Part shown: piece after piece, positions 8,838 through 18,163 of the stretch | How positions within the stretch are numbered: position 1 is the stretch's first letter | How the letters are laid out: each line of letters begins with the position of its first letter | NCBI RefSeq assembly: GCF_003635165.1 | Contig: NZ_ML058597.1 | Span: forward strand, 682,001-746,000 | Source: Burkholderia sp. Nafp2/4-1b | GTDB lineage: Bacteria > Pseudomonadota > Gammaproteobacteria > Burkholderiales > Burkholderiaceae | Direction of reading: 5' to 3' | Length of the DNA stretch: 64,000 nt | The notes under the pieces: generated by a model | Databases searched by the model: none | What the model saw: the letters and a program-made list of their open reading frames with translations, nothing else | Told to the model about the DNA's origin: nothing | Translations under genes and position numbers: made by a program

Positions 8838-8853
8838 CGTGTGACTCCTCGAC

Positions 8854-9753
8854 TCAAGCGGTGGCGGCCGTCGCGGCCAGCATCTGTTCGGCGAAACGCT
8901 CGGCCGTGGCGGCCGCGGCGGCGGTCATGATGTCGAGGTTGCCTGCGTATTTCGGCAGGTAGTCGCCGAGCCCTTCGACCTCCATGAACACCGACACGCG
9001 GTTGCCGTCGAACACCGGGCCGTTCTTCAGCGTGTAGCCGGGCACGTAGCGCTGCACTTCCTTGACCATCGCATGCACCGACGCCGTGATCGCGTCGACG
9101 TCGGGCGGGCCGTCGGTCAGGCAGTGGATCGTGTCGCGCATGATCAGCGGCGGCTCGGCCGGGTTGATCACGATGATCGCCTTGCCCTTGCGCGCGCCGC
9201 CGACTTGCTCGATCGCACCGGACGTCGTGCGCGTGAATTCGTCGATGTTCTTGCGCGTGCCGGGGCCGACCGAGCGTGACGATACCGTCGCGACGATCTC
9301 GCCGTATGCAACCGGCTGCACGCGCGACACCGCATACACCATCGGGATCGTCGCCTGGCCGCCGCAGGTCACCATGTTCACGTTCATCTGCGCGCTGCCG
9401 AGGTGCGCGTCGAGGTTCACCGGCGGCACGCAGTACGGCCCGATCGCGGCCGGCGTCAGGTCGATCATCTTCACGCCGAGCGCGGTGAGCTTGTCGGAGT
9501 TGTCGCGATGCACGTAGGCCGACGTCGCGTCGAACGCGATGCGGATGTCGTCGTCGGCAACGTGCGGCAGCAGCCCGTCGACACCCTTGTCGGTGGTCTT
9601 CAGGCCGAATTCGCGCGCGCGCGCGAGGCCGTCGGACGCCGGATCGACGCCGACCATCCACACGGGTTCGAGCACCGGCGAGCGGCGCAGCTTGTACAAC
9701 AGGTCGGTGCCGATGTTGCCCGGCCCGATCAGTGCGCATTTGATTTTCTTCAT
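8854..9753 (-). CDS. Acetaldehyde dehydrogenase (acylating)
   Basis: A 299-residue NAD- and CoA-dependent dehydrogenase that converts acetaldehyde (or propionaldehyde) to the acyl-CoA. The Rossmann glycine motif GPGNIGTDL is at residues 10-18 and the catalytic Cys130 lies in [11 protein letters not shown]. It is the usual partner of the aldolase encoded just downstream; in the known complexes the aldehyde passes through an internal tunnel. It is equivalent to MhpF, DmpF or HsaG. The C-terminus is a low-complexity Ala-rich tail ([11 protein letters not shown] and LAATAATA), somewhat longer than in relatives I know. An AGGAAC-like ribosome site precedes the ATG. Confidence 0.95.
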   Translation of the reverse strand: MKKIKCALIGPGNIGTDLLYKLRRSPVLEPVWMVGVDPASDGLARAREFGLKTTDKGVDGLLPHVADDDIRIAFDATSAYVHRDNSDKLTALGVKMIDLTPAAIGPYCVPPVNLDAHLGSAQMNVNMVTCGGQATIPMVYAVSRVQPVAYGEIVATVSSRSVGPGTRKNIDEFTRTTSGAIEQVGGARKGKAIIVINPAEPPLIMRDTIHCLTDGPPDVDAITASVHAMVKEVQRYVPGYTLKNGPVFDGNRVSVFMEVEGLGDYLPKYAGNLDIMTAAAAATAERFAEQMLAATAATA

Positions 9754-9766
9754 CAGCGTGGTTCCT

Positions 9767-10549
9767 TTAGATAAAGCGGACGTCGCAACTGCCGATGCCG
9801 GAGATGTGCATCGACAGCGCGTCGCCGGCCGTGACCGGAATCAGTTTCGCGAGCGACCCCGACAGCACGATCTCGCCGGCGAGCAGCGGCACGTCGTATT
9901 CGGCGAGCGTGTTCGCGAGCCATGCGACGGCGTCGGCGGGGTGGCCGAGCGCCGCATCGCCGCGGCCTTGGGCGACGGGTTCGCCGTTCTTCTCGATCGT
10001 CATCTCGCACGCGGCGAGATCGAGCGTGCGCGGATCGATGCGCGCGTCACCCAGCACGTAGACGCCGCACGACGCGTTGTCGGCGACGGTGTCCTCGATG
10101 CGGATCGCCCAGTCGCGAATGCGCGAATCGACGATCTCGAAGCAGGGCGCGACGGCGGCCGTCGCGGCGATCACGTCGGTGCGGTCGATGCCGGGGCCGC
10201 GCAGGTCGCGCGACAGGATGAACGCGATCTCGCCTTCGGCGCGCGGCGCGATCAGCGACTCGGAGGCGATCGCCTCGCCGGCCGCATAGTGCATGCCGGA
10301 CAGCAGGATGCCGAAGTCGGGCTGGCGCACGTTCAGCATGTCCTGCACGGCCTGGCTCGTCACGCCGATCTTCTTGCCGACCACCGACTCGCCTCGCTCG
10401 ATGCGGCGTTCGATGAAGCGTTGCTGGATCCGGTACGCATCGTCGACGGACAGCCGGCGCGGCCGCCCCGACAGCGGCGCGATCGGCGCGCGGGAGTGCC
10501 ACGCGGCGTACAGCTCGTCGCCGAGTGTCGCGTGCAAGCGGTTGGACAT
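9767..10549 (-). CDS. 2-keto-4-pentenoate hydratase (MhpD/HsaE family)
   Basis: A 260-residue member of the fumarylacetoacetate hydrolase-like hydratases. It adds water to 2-hydroxypenta-2,4-dienoate or a longer homologue to give the 4-hydroxy-2-oxoacid used by the aldolase. GAGGG lies before the ATG at MSNRLHA; the frame runs 47 codons further upstream but those are Arg-rich and lack a ribosome site. Conserved segments include [15 protein letters not shown] near residue 60, EGEIAFIL near 110 and the [16 protein letters not shown] block near the end. It is the third gene of the DUF1302/DUF1329 operon, 115 bases after the DUF1329 gene. Confidence 0.93.
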   Translation of the reverse strand: MSNRLHATLGDELYAAWHSRAPIAPLSGRPRRLSVDDAYRIQQRFIERRIERGESVVGKKIGVTSQAVQDMLNVRQPDFGILLSGMHYAAGEAIASESLIAPRAEGEIAFILSRDLRGPGIDRTDVIAATAAVAPCFEIVDSRIRDWAIRIEDTVADNASCGVYVLGDARIDPRTLDLAACEMTIEKNGEPVAQGRGDAALGHPADAVAWLANTLAEYDVPLLAGEIVLSGSLAKLIPVTAGDALSMHISGIGSCDVRFI

Positions 10550-10599
10550 GGTAGGGCCCTCGAATGGAACAGGCCGCCGTCTCGGGGCGGTGCGGCGTC

Positions 10600-10626
10600 G
10601 TGCACCGGAGCGACGCTCCGGCGCAC
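10600..10626 (-). other. Hairpin between the DUF1329 and hydratase genes
   Basis: CCGGAGCG and CGCTCCGG around a single A form a 17-base near-palindrome, extended outward by GTGC/GCAC with one mismatch. It lies within the operon, so it may set different mRNA levels for the membrane-protein genes upstream and the enzyme genes downstream. Confidence 0.4.
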
Positions 10627-10664
10627 GGGTCGCGGCTTTCCGCTTCGGTCGGCCGTCTGGAAAG

Positions 10665-12047
10665 TTAGTTACCCGAACTGCGGATCGCATCCGGCGAGAA
10701 ATACGCTTCGCTGAACTGCGGGCTGCTGTCGAGCTTCGGCATCGGCCCTTCGTTGGTCAGGCGGTCGGCCATGTACGCGCCGGAGATCAAATCGTGGAAG
10801 AACACGACTCCCGGGTAGAACGTCTTCGCGTCATACGCGTACAGCGTCGTCGCGACGTTGGTGCGCCACAGCTGGCCGCGCGCATCGTAGTTGTCGGCGA
10901 GCAGCGTCATCCACGAATCCTCGTCGATGTACAGCACGCGCTTCGCGTACTGATGGCGATAGCCGCTCTTCAGCGTCGCCTGCAGCACCCACACGCGATG
11001 CAGCTCGTAGCGGATGTACGACGGGTTTTCATGACCCTTGGTCAGCAGGTCCGCATACTTGACCGAGCTGTCCATCGCCTTGTAGTTGTCGTACGGCACG
11101 TACACTTCGCGCTTGCCGACGATCTTCCAGTCGTAGCGGTCGCCGGGGCCGTTGTACAGGCGGTCGTCGTCGACGGTGCGGAAGCCGCCCGGGCCCTGCG
11201 GCTGGTCATAGCCGTATTCCGGCGCCTGGCGCACGCGCCGCGTGCCGGGGTTGTACATCCACGTGCGCGACGAGTTGTCCGCGCCGGCCTTGTCCCAGTT
11301 CGTGAAGCCGACGATCAGCGAGCCGCGTTCCGACAGCGGCAGCTCCGTCGCGTTGCGATAGAACGTGCGGTTGTTCAGGTCGCTCTTCACGTCGTACTTG
11401 CCGACGTTGCGCGGCGAGTAGATGTCGTAGCGCACCTTGCCCCACGCGATGTTGCCGTCGGAGTACACGACCGCCTGGTCGTAGGTCGCCTGCTCGGTGC
11501 CGATCGCCGACGAGAAGCGCTGGTTCCACAGCAGCTCGGCGGCCGTCTTCGGAATCGGGTAGGGCACCTGCGGCGGCGCGTTGGTCAGCCCGTTCGCGTC
11601 GGACGTCATCGTCGAATCGGGTGCGTACGTGCGGATGTCCTTGTAGACCGAATCCGCGTAGCGGAAGTCGCGATGGGTCGGGTAGACGTTGATCTTGAAC
11701 GTGGCCGGGTAGCGCTTGAACATCGCTTTCTGGCCGTCGGTCAGGTGCTCCGCATACTGCGCCATGTTCTCGGCGGTGATCGTCGCGACCGGCTTCTCGT
11801 TCGCGAACGGATCGGGGTAGCGTCCGCCGCGCTTGTACTGCACGTCGGGCGGCGTGCCGAGCCACTTGCCCGACCACTCCGGCACGGCGTTGTCCTTGCT
11901 CGCGGCACGCACCGCGCCCATCGGCGTGAGCGGGCCGTCGAGCGCCTTCAGGTCGTCCGGCGTGACCTTCGCGAACGACGCCGTCGCGACGAGCGCGCAC
12001 GCGGCCATCACCGACGCGCGCGGGAGGGGGAGACGAGTTCGTTTCAT
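10665..12047 (-). CDS. DUF1329 outer-membrane/periplasmic protein
   Basis: A 460-residue exported protein with a Sec signal peptide (MKRTRLPL, then a hydrophobic run ending at TASFA-K). The mature part is rich in Tyr, Trp, Asp and Asn and matches the DUF1329 family, which has a lipoprotein-carrier-like (LolB/LppX) fold in structural comparisons I am aware of. DUF1329 nearly always follows DUF1302, as here. In Pseudomonas and Burkholderia the pair is found with esterase, sterol or aromatic degradation genes and is thought to move hydrophobic substrates. AAGAGGA precedes the ATG. An apparent 970-codon open frame continues upstream through the DUF1302 gene, but it is only a shadow. Confidence 0.92.
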   Translation of the reverse strand: MKRTRLPLPRASVMAACALVATASFAKVTPDDLKALDGPLTPMGAVRAASKDNAVPEWSGKWLGTPPDVQYKRGGRYPDPFANEKPVATITAENMAQYAEHLTDGQKAMFKRYPATFKINVYPTHRDFRYADSVYKDIRTYAPDSTMTSDANGLTNAPPQVPYPIPKTAAELLWNQRFSSAIGTEQATYDQAVVYSDGNIAWGKVRYDIYSPRNVGKYDVKSDLNNRTFYRNATELPLSERGSLIVGFTNWDKAGADNSSRTWMYNPGTRRVRQAPEYGYDQPQGPGGFRTVDDDRLYNGPGDRYDWKIVGKREVYVPYDNYKAMDSSVKYADLLTKGHENPSYIRYELHRVWVLQATLKSGYRHQYAKRVLYIDEDSWMTLLADNYDARGQLWRTNVATTLYAYDAKTFYPGVVFFHDLISGAYMADRLTNEGPMPKLDSSPQFSEAYFSPDAIRSSGN

Positions 12048-12088
12048 GACAAATCCTCTTCTTGCTGAGTGACGAGCGGCTGGGCCGC

Positions 12089-13654
12089 TCAGAAGTGGTA
12101 GGTCGCCGTGGCGAGCACGTAGTCGCGATCCGACAGCGGACGCGTGACCGGGTTGGGCGAACCGAGGAACTTGGCGTAGACGAGCGACAGCTGCAGGTTG
12201 CTCAGGCGCGTGAACGTCACGCCGGCCGTCACGCGGTGATCGCCCTGGCCCGTCAGCGAGCCGAGCGCGCCCGCGAGCGGCGACGTGCCGGTCAGGTCGT
12301 GCGTGTAGGTCAGCGGCACGTCGAGATCCCAGCCGTTGAACACGTTCTTGTAGCTGAGCGTCCACGCGATCTCCATCGCGAGCGCGTTGCGCGAGTTGGC
12401 GAGCGTCGTCGAGCCGTCGAGCTCGGAGATGCTGCCCGCATGCACGTACGTCAGTTCCCCGATCAGCGACTGCGAGTTCGCGAGGAAGCTCGGCCCGATC
12501 GAGTAGATGCCCGACAGGTTGGTCTGCAGCACGTTCGCGCGCGTCGATTGCGGGCCGGTCGGCGTGTTGACGAGCACGGCCGCGCCCTGGCGGTACGACA
12601 CTTCGCCCGCGACGTTCACCGGGCCGACCTGCGTCGAGAAGCTCGCGCCGGTCAGCTTGATGTTGCTGAAATACTTTTGCTGGTACTGGAGCGTCGGAAA
12701 GAACGTCGTGACGACGCTCGGGTTCATGTCGTTGTAGTGCAGGTGGTACAGGCCGATCTCGGTGTCCCCCAGCACGCGCAAGCGTGCGCCGACGCCCCAC
12801 TGGTTGCGGGCGCTCGGCTTGTCGTCGGCGCCGCGCGGAATGATCATCCCGCCCGGGCCGACGATGAACTGCGCGCCCGGGCCGACCACGTCCGAATAGC
12901 TCCAGTACGTGCCGGGCGCGGTCAGGCGGTTCTGCTGGAACGAGAATTGGTAGTAGCCGAGCAGGCTGAAGTTCGGCGTGATCTGCCATTGCGTCGAGAT
13001 CTGCGGCACCGGCAGCAGGATGTCCTTCACCTGAGCGCCGGCGACATAGGACTTGGTGGCATCGGCCGGGCCTTGCGCGCCCGCGATGTTCGGGAAGAAC
13101 AGGCTTTCGCCCCAGGCGACCACCTGGTCGCCGACCTTCACGTTCAGGCTCGTCGCGCCGAGCTTGAAGGTGTTGTAGGCATAGGCGGCGAGCAGCGTCG
13201 TGTGGCCGCCCGACCAGTAGCGTGCGTCGCTCGTGAAATTGTTGTACTGGCCCGACTGGTTCACGGTGCCCGGCGCGTCGTTGTAGTTCGGGCGGTGATA
13301 GGCCTGATCGTAGAACGTGCTCGCGCGGACGAACACGCCCCAGTCGTCGTGCTTCAGGTTCACTTCGCCGAGCAGGCTGACCTGGTTCTCGATCAGCTTG
13401 TTCTTCGCGAAGTTGCGATCGCCGTCGTCGCCGTTGATGTTCGCGGGCGTCAGCAGATTGCCGCTCGGCGCACGCGTGCGCATGCCGAGCCCGTAACTGA
13501 GCGTGAACGTGTAGTCCAGCGTCGTGTCGGCGCCAAGCTCGATCGTGCTGCCGGCGTGCGCGTTCGGAACGGCGCACGTCAGCAGCGCGGCGGCCAGCGT
13601 CGACAGCGTGGCGGTGGCCCGCTTGTCGGTACGGCGCGAAATCCGTTGATGCAT
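12089..13654 (-). CDS. DUF1302 outer-membrane beta-barrel protein
   Basis: A 521-residue protein with a signal peptide (cleavage near PNAHA-G) and a pattern of alternating hydrophobic residues with a terminal aromatic (YHF at the C-terminus), as in outer-membrane barrels. It matches DUF1302, the constant partner of DUF1329. GAGGA lies just before the ATG at MHQRISR; the 29 codons upstream are not convincing. It heads the five-gene operon DUF1302, DUF1329, hydratase, acetaldehyde dehydrogenase, aldolase, which ties it to the meta-cleavage substrate. It may be a porin for a hydrophobic or esterified compound; this is inference. Confidence 0.92.
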   Translation of the reverse strand: MHQRISRRTDKRATATLSTLAAALLTCAVPNAHAGSTIELGADTTLDYTFTLSYGLGMRTRAPSGNLLTPANINGDDGDRNFAKNKLIENQVSLLGEVNLKHDDWGVFVRASTFYDQAYHRPNYNDAPGTVNQSGQYNNFTSDARYWSGGHTTLLAAYAYNTFKLGATSLNVKVGDQVVAWGESLFFPNIAGAQGPADATKSYVAGAQVKDILLPVPQISTQWQITPNFSLLGYYQFSFQQNRLTAPGTYWSYSDVVGPGAQFIVGPGGMIIPRGADDKPSARNQWGVGARLRVLGDTEIGLYHLHYNDMNPSVVTTFFPTLQYQQKYFSNIKLTGASFSTQVGPVNVAGEVSYRQGAAVLVNTPTGPQSTRANVLQTNLSGIYSIGPSFLANSQSLIGELTYVHAGSISELDGSTTLANSRNALAMEIAWTLSYKNVFNGWDLDVPLTYTHDLTGTSPLAGALGSLTGQGDHRVTAGVTFTRLSNLQLSLVYAKFLGSPNPVTRPLSDRDYVLATATYHF

Positions 13655-13728
13655 GGTGTCTCCTCTGGGGTATCGACGACGGTCGACTGTGGTTGTCGTG
13701 AGAGGCAGAGTAGGGAGATCGCGGTAGC

Positions 13729-13762
13729 AGGGAATCGTCAAAATGAACTAGATGACTTCCCT
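13729..13762. promoter_or_regulatory. Inverted repeat upstream of the DUF1302 operon
   Basis: AGGGAA-TC-GTCA and TGAC-TTCCCT form an interrupted inverted repeat in a locally AT-rich stretch, about 75-110 bases before the DUF1302 start. It could be an activator site or part of a promoter for the operon. No regulator gene is adjacent. Confidence 0.35.
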
Positions 13763-13804
13763 AGGACTGGAAACTATCGATCGACGCAGCACGTGCCACG
13801 TATG

Positions 13805-14584
13805 TCATCGCGCGTCCACCTGTGCCGCCGACAGGAACGCCGGTCGTTCGCCACCGCCGTCGAGCCGCAGGTTCGCGCCGGACGTGTACGACGCATCGGG
13901 CGACGCGAGGAACAGGCACGCCGACGCGACGTCGTCGGGCGTCGCGAGCCGGCCGGCAGGAATCGTCGCGCGGATCGCGTCGAGCGCGGCATCGTCGCCG
14001 TAGTGGCCGTCGGTGGCGGATTCCGTCTGCACGAGGCTCGGGCTGATCGCGCACACGCGCACGCGCGGCGCCCACTCGACGGCCAGCGACGTGACTGCGT
14101 TGACGAGGCCCGCCTTCGCGGCCCCATACGCGGCGGTGCCGGGCGACGGCCGCGATGCGCTGACGCTCGCGATGAACAGCATCACACCGCCGTGCGGCTG
14201 CGGCTGCATGATCGCGTTCACGCGCTGCGCGAGTTGCAGCGGCGCGATCAGGTTCAGCCGCACGATCGATTCGGTGAAGCGCGGCGACGCGTCGGCCGCG
14301 AGCACGAACGGCGAGCCGCCCGCGTTGTTGACGAGCACGTCCAGCACACCCGTCGCCGCGCGGATCGTCGCGAGCATCGCGTCGACCTGCTCGACGTCGC
14401 GCAGGTCGGCCGCGATGAAGGTGGCCGTGCGGCCGCCGGCCGAAGGCGGCGTGTCGGGCGCGCTGCGCCCGCACACGAACACGCGCGCGCCCGCCGCGAG
14501 AAACCGCTCGGCGATGCGCCGCCCGATGCCCTTGGTGCCGCCCGTCACGAGCACCGTCTTGCCGCTGTAGTCGAATCCGTTCAT
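13805..14584 (-). CDS. SDR family oxidoreductase
   Basis: A 259-residue classical short-chain dehydrogenase. It has the nucleotide motif TGGTKGIG (near residue 13), the NNAGG motif, and the catalytic Ser in FIASVS with Tyr-x3-Lys in AAYGAAKAG. Lys/Arg after the glycine motif suggests NADP(H) or mixed preference. Upstream codons in the frame are Arg-rich and were not used; the ATG at MNGFDYSG follows GGAGGC. It is divergent from the meta-cleavage hydrolase and lies just upstream of the DUF1302 operon on the same strand. The substrate is unknown; a hydroxy or oxo intermediate of the same pathway is likely. Confidence 0.9.
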   Translation of the reverse strand: MNGFDYSGKTVLVTGGTKGIGRRIAERFLAAGARVFVCGRSAPDTPPSAGGRTATFIAADLRDVEQVDAMLATIRAATGVLDVLVNNAGGSPFVLAADASPRFTESIVRLNLIAPLQLAQRVNAIMQPQPHGGVMLFIASVSASRPSPGTAAYGAAKAGLVNAVTSLAVEWAPRVRVCAISPSLVQTESATDGHYGDDAALDAIRATIPAGRLATPDDVASACLFLASPDASYTSGANLRLDGGGERPAFLSAAQVDAR

Positions 14585-14722
14585 CGTCTGCCTCCGTTTC
14601 GGTGGCCCGATGATAGAAACAAGCGCGCGCGGCTTCGTAGTCTGAAAGGATGATGCCGGCCGGCGCCGGCGGCGCAATCATCGTGGCAGGCATCCAGCGA
14701 CCGACGAAGGAGACAACCCGCG

Positions 14723-15559
14723 ATGACGACCCCCACGACGCCGCCGGCCGGCATCTTCACCGACGTACCGGGCGGCCTGCGCCTGCATCATTTCGAGGCG
14801 GGCGAAGGCCGGCCGGTGGTGTTCATCCACGGCAGCGGCCCGGGCGCCAGCGGTTTCAGCAACTTCAAGCACAACTACCCGGCGTTCGCCGCTGCAGGCC
14901 ATCGCGCGATCGTCGTCGACCTGCCGGGCTACGGGCAATCGTCGAAGCCGTCCGACGTCGCCTACACGCTCGATTTCTTCGTCGGCGCGCTGCACGGGCA
15001 GTTGTCCGCGCTCGGCATCGGGCCGGCCGTGCTGCTCGGCAACTCGCTCGGCGGCGCGATCGCGCTGAAATACGCGCTCGATTACCCCGACGAAGTCGGC
15101 GGGCTGATCATGATGGCGCCGGGCGGCGTCGAGGATCGCGATACCTATTTCCGGATGGAAGGCATCCAGCGGATGGTGAAGCTGTTCACCAATCGCCAGA
15201 TGAATGACGACACCATGCGCGAGCTGCTGACGCTGCTGGTGCATGATTCTTCGATCGTCACCGACGCGCTCGTCGCCGAGCGGATGAAGGTGTGCGTCGA
15301 GCAGCCGACTGAAGTGCTGTCGACGATGAGCGTGCCGAACCTCACGGGCGCGCTCGGCGACCTGCGCTGCCCGGTGCTCGGCTTCTGGGGCACGGACGAC
15401 CGCTTCAATCCGGTCGGCGGCGCGCTGACGTTCCTCGAACGCTGCCGCGACGCGCGCTTCGTGCTGCTGAACCGCTGCGGCCACTGGGTGATGGTGGAGC
15501 ACGCGGCGTATTTCAATCGGGAATGCCTCGATTTCCTCGCCGCGCCGGATGCGCGATAA
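14723..15559 (+). CDS. Alpha/beta hydrolase, meta-cleavage-product C-C hydrolase (BphD/MhpC/HsaD-like)
   Basis: A 278-residue alpha/beta hydrolase. The nucleophile is Ser108 in GNSLGG, the acid is Asp225 or 226 in GTDDRF, and the base is His254 in CGHW. The HGSGPGASG oxyanion segment at residues 36-44 is characteristic of hydrolases that cut vinylogous 1,5-diketones made by extradiol ring cleavage. It would release a 2-hydroxydienoate for the hydratase encoded on the other strand. It heads an operon with an SDR, EtfB, EtfA and a PaaY-like protein. The extradiol dioxygenase that makes its substrate is not in the window. The subfamily call is strong; HsaD versus BphD specificity cannot be told. 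Confidence 0.9.
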   Translation: MTTPTTPPAGIFTDVPGGLRLHHFEAGEGRPVVFIHGSGPGASGFSNFKHNYPAFAAAGHRAIVVDLPGYGQSSKPSDVAYTLDFFVGALHGQLSALGIGPAVLLGNSLGGAIALKYALDYPDEVGGLIMMAPGGVEDRDTYFRMEGIQRMVKLFTNRQMNDDTMRELLTLLVHDSSIVTDALVAERMKVCVEQPTEVLSTMSVPNLTGALGDLRCPVLGFWGTDDRFNPVGGALTFLERCRDARFVLLNRCGHWVMVEHAAYFNRECLDFLAAPDAR

Positions 15560-15622
15560 CGCTGGATGTTCTTGATGGCCGGCCGCGTTCGCGGCCGGTC
15601 CGCCTGATTACATGGAGACGTG

Positions 15623-16411
15623 ATGAAACTCATCGAAGACCTGTTCGACCTGCGCGGCAAGGTGGCCGCGATCACCGGCGGCGCGCGCGGCATCGGCGCG
15701 GAAACGGCCCGCACGCTGGCCGCGGCCGGCGCGAGCGTCGCGATCCTCGACGTGCTGTCGCAACCGGCGCAAGCGCTCGTCGAAGAGATTCGCACGCAGG
15801 GCGGCCAGGCCGCGTTCTGGTCGCTCGATGTCACGCACGAGGACGACGTCGCGCGCGTGTTCGCCGAGATCGTCGCGCGCTTCGGGCGGCTCGACGTGCT
15901 TGTGAACAACGCGGGCATCGAAGGGCACAACGTGCCGACGCACGAGCTCACGCTCGCGCAGTGGCAGCGCGTGCAGGACGTGAACGTCAACGGCGTGTTC
16001 CTGTGCACGCGCGCCGCGATTCCGCACATCGAAGCGGCCGGCGGCGGCTCGATCGTGAACCTGTCGTCGATGTACGGGATCGTCGGCGGCCCGGACGTGC
16101 CCGCGTATCACGCGTCGAAGGCGGCGGTGCGGATGATGGCGAAGGTCGACGCGATGCTGTATGCGACGAAGAACATTCGCGCGAACTCGGTGCATCCGGG
16201 CTATATCCGCACGCCGATGCTCGAGGACGCGTTCCGCCAGATGGGCCAGGATCCGGACCGCGTGTTCGAATACATGCAGGCGAACGTGCCGATGGCGAAA
16301 ATCGGCAGCCCGCGCGACATCGCCGCGGGCATCCTGTATCTCGTGTCGCCGGCCGGACGCTACGTGACGGGCGCGGAGCTCGTGATCGACGGCGGATACA
16401 CCGCGCGTTGA
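15623..16411 (+). CDS. SDR family oxidoreductase
   Basis: A 262-residue classical SDR with TGGARGIG near residue 20, NNAGI and the Ser...YHASK catalytic set (NLSSMYG and AYHASKAAV). GGAG is five bases before the ATG; a GTG directly precedes it in frame. The Asp at the end of the second strand (AILDV) suggests NAD(H). It follows the hydrolase by 63 bases and precedes etfB by 38, so it belongs to the same operon. It may oxidise a hydroxyacyl or hydroxysteroid-like intermediate; the C-terminal [13 protein letters not shown] is standard for the family. Confidence 0.92.
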   Translation: MKLIEDLFDLRGKVAAITGGARGIGAETARTLAAAGASVAILDVLSQPAQALVEEIRTQGGQAAFWSLDVTHEDDVARVFAEIVARFGRLDVLVNNAGIEGHNVPTHELTLAQWQRVQDVNVNGVFLCTRAAIPHIEAAGGGSIVNLSSMYGIVGGPDVPAYHASKAAVRMMAKVDAMLYATKNIRANSVHPGYIRTPMLEDAFRQMGQDPDRVFEYMQANVPMAKIGSPRDIAAGILYLVSPAGRYVTGAELVIDGGYTAR

Positions 16412-16449
16412 CGCGTGGCGACGGTCGTAACGAAACAGGAGACAGGCAG

Positions 16450-17199
16450 TTGAAAGTGCTCGTGGCAGTGAAGCGCGTGGTCGACGCGAACGTGAAGGTC
16501 GGCGTGAAGTCCGACCGCACCGGCGTCGACATCGCGAACGTGAAGATGTCGATGAACCCGTTCGACGAAATCGCGGTGGAAGAGGCCGTGCGGCTGAAGG
16601 AAGCGGGCGTCGTGACGGAGGTGGTGGCCGTGTCGGTCGGCGTTGCGCAGGCGCAGGAAACGCTGCGCACGGCGCTCGCGATCGGCGCGGATCGCGCGAT
16701 CCTCGTCGAAACGAACGACGCTGTCGAGCCGCTCGGTGTCGCGAAGGTGCTGAAAGCGCTGTTCGACAACGAGCAGCCGCAGCTCGTGATCCTCGGCAAG
16801 CAGGCGATCGACGACGACTCGAACCAGACGGGGCAGATGCTGGCTGCGCTGGCTGGCCTGCCGCAAGCGACGTTCGCGTCGAAGGTGATGGTAGCCGATG
16901 GCCGCGTGACGGTCGCCCGTGAAGTCGACGGCGGCGCGGAAACGCTGTCGCTTCAACTGCCCGCAGTTGTGACGACCGACCTGCGCTTGAACGAGCCGCG
17001 CTACGTGACGCTGCCGAACATCATGAAAGCGAAGAAGAAGCCGCTGGAAACCGTCAGGCCCGCTGAACTCGGCGTGGACGTGGCACCGCGCCTGAAGGTG
17101 CTCAAGGTGAACGAGCCGCCGAAGCGCGCAGCCGGCGTGAAGGTGCCGGACGTGAAGACGCTGGTCGAGAAGCTGAAGACCGAAGCCAAGGTGCTCTAA
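16450..17199 (+). CDS. etfB: Electron transfer flavoprotein beta subunit
   Basis: A 249-residue EtfB that holds AMP and passes electrons from acyl-CoA dehydrogenases to ETF:quinone oxidoreductase. The start is TTG, seven bases after AGGAGA; the protein then begins [16 protein letters not shown], normal for EtfB, and no ATG is available. The signature [21 protein letters not shown] is near residues 30-50. The gene sits between an SDR and etfA in what looks like a catabolic operon, so this is probably an accessory ETF pair dedicated to a pathway dehydrogenase. No acyl-CoA dehydrogenase gene is present in the window. Confidence 0.95.
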   Translation: MKVLVAVKRVVDANVKVGVKSDRTGVDIANVKMSMNPFDEIAVEEAVRLKEAGVVTEVVAVSVGVAQAQETLRTALAIGADRAILVETNDAVEPLGVAKVLKALFDNEQPQLVILGKQAIDDDSNQTGQMLAALAGLPQATFASKVMVADGRVTVAREVDGGAETLSLQLPAVVTTDLRLNEPRYVTLPNIMKAKKKPLETVRPAELGVDVAPRLKVLKVNEPPKRAAGVKVPDVKTLVEKLKTEAKVL

Positions 17200-17215
17200 C
17201 AGGGAGCTGACGGAC

Positions 17216-18160
17216 ATGACGATTCTGGTAATTGCAGAACACGACAACGCGTCGATCAAGGCCGCGACGCTGAATGCGGCGGCGGCGGCGGCCGAAGTCG
17301 GCAAATTCGTCGGCGGTGACATCCACGTGCTGGTCGCAGGGCACAACGCGCAGCGCGCGGCCGATGCGGCAGCGAAGATCGCAGGTGTTTCGAAGGTGCT
17401 GCTGGCCGACGCGCCGCAGCTTGCCGACGGTCTCGCCGAAAACGTCGAGGCGACCGTGTTGGCCCTCGCGTCGAACTACTCGCACATCCTCGCGCCGGCC
17501 ACGGCGTACGGAAAGAACGTTGCACCGCGTATCGCCGCGAAGCTGGACGTCGCGCAGATTTCGGAGATCACGGCGGTGGTATCGGCCGATACGTTCGAGC
17601 GGCCGATCTACGCAGGCAACGCGATCGCGACGGTGCAGTCGAGCGATCCGATCAAGGTGGTCACGGTGCGTGCAACGGGTTTCGATCCGGTTGCAGCGGA
17701 AGGCGGTAGCGCATCGGTCGACAAGATCGATGCCGCGGCGGACGCGGGTGTCTCGCGGTTCATCAGCCGCGAGGTGACGAAACTCGATCGCCCCGAACTC
17801 ACCAGCGCCAACATCATCGTGTCGGGCGGCCGCGGTCTGGGCAGCGGCGAGAACTACACGAAGGTGCTGGAGCCGCTGGCCGACAAGCTGTCGGCAGCAC
17901 TGGGCGCGTCACGCGCTGCAGTGGACGCAGGCTACGTGCCGAACGACTACCAGGTCGGCCAGACCGGCAAGATCGTCGCGCCGCAGCTGTACATCGCGGT
18001 GGGCATCTCGGGTGCGATCCAGCATCTGGCCGGCATGAAGGATTCGAAGGTGATCGTCGCGATCAACAAGGATCCGGAAGCGCCGATCTTCAGCGTGGCC
18101 GACTACGGTGTGGTCGGCGACCTGTTCACGCTCGTGCCCGAAGCGGCCGCGGCGCTCTGA
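17216..18160 (+). CDS. etfA: Electron transfer flavoprotein alpha subunit
   Basis: A 314-residue EtfA. The N-terminal half begins [11 protein letters not shown]; the C-terminal FAD domain shows [26 protein letters not shown] and [23 protein letters not shown], the ETF-alpha signature. It lies 16 bases after etfB and 3 bases before the next gene, so cotranscription is very likely. It forms the heterodimer with the etfB product in the cytoplasm. Codon use and composition match the neighbours. Confidence 0.96.
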   Translation: MTILVIAEHDNASIKAATLNAAAAAAEVGKFVGGDIHVLVAGHNAQRAADAAAKIAGVSKVLLADAPQLADGLAENVEATVLALASNYSHILAPATAYGKNVAPRIAAKLDVAQISEITAVVSADTFERPIYAGNAIATVQSSDPIKVVTVRATGFDPVAAEGGSASVDKIDAAADAGVSRFISREVTKLDRPELTSANIIVSGGRGLGSGENYTKVLEPLADKLSAALGASRAAVDAGYVPNDYQVGQTGKIVAPQLYIAVGISGAIQHLAGMKDSKVIVAINKDPEAPIFSVADYGVVGDLFTLVPEAAAAL

Positions 18161-18163
18161 GCG

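Noticed and set aside
10665..13577. A 970-codon open frame covering both the DUF1302 and DUF1329 regions on the minus strand.
   Set aside because: Only the last 460 codons, from MKRTRLPL, have protein-like composition. The rest is an Arg-rich shadow of the DUF1302 gene, which is read in another frame.
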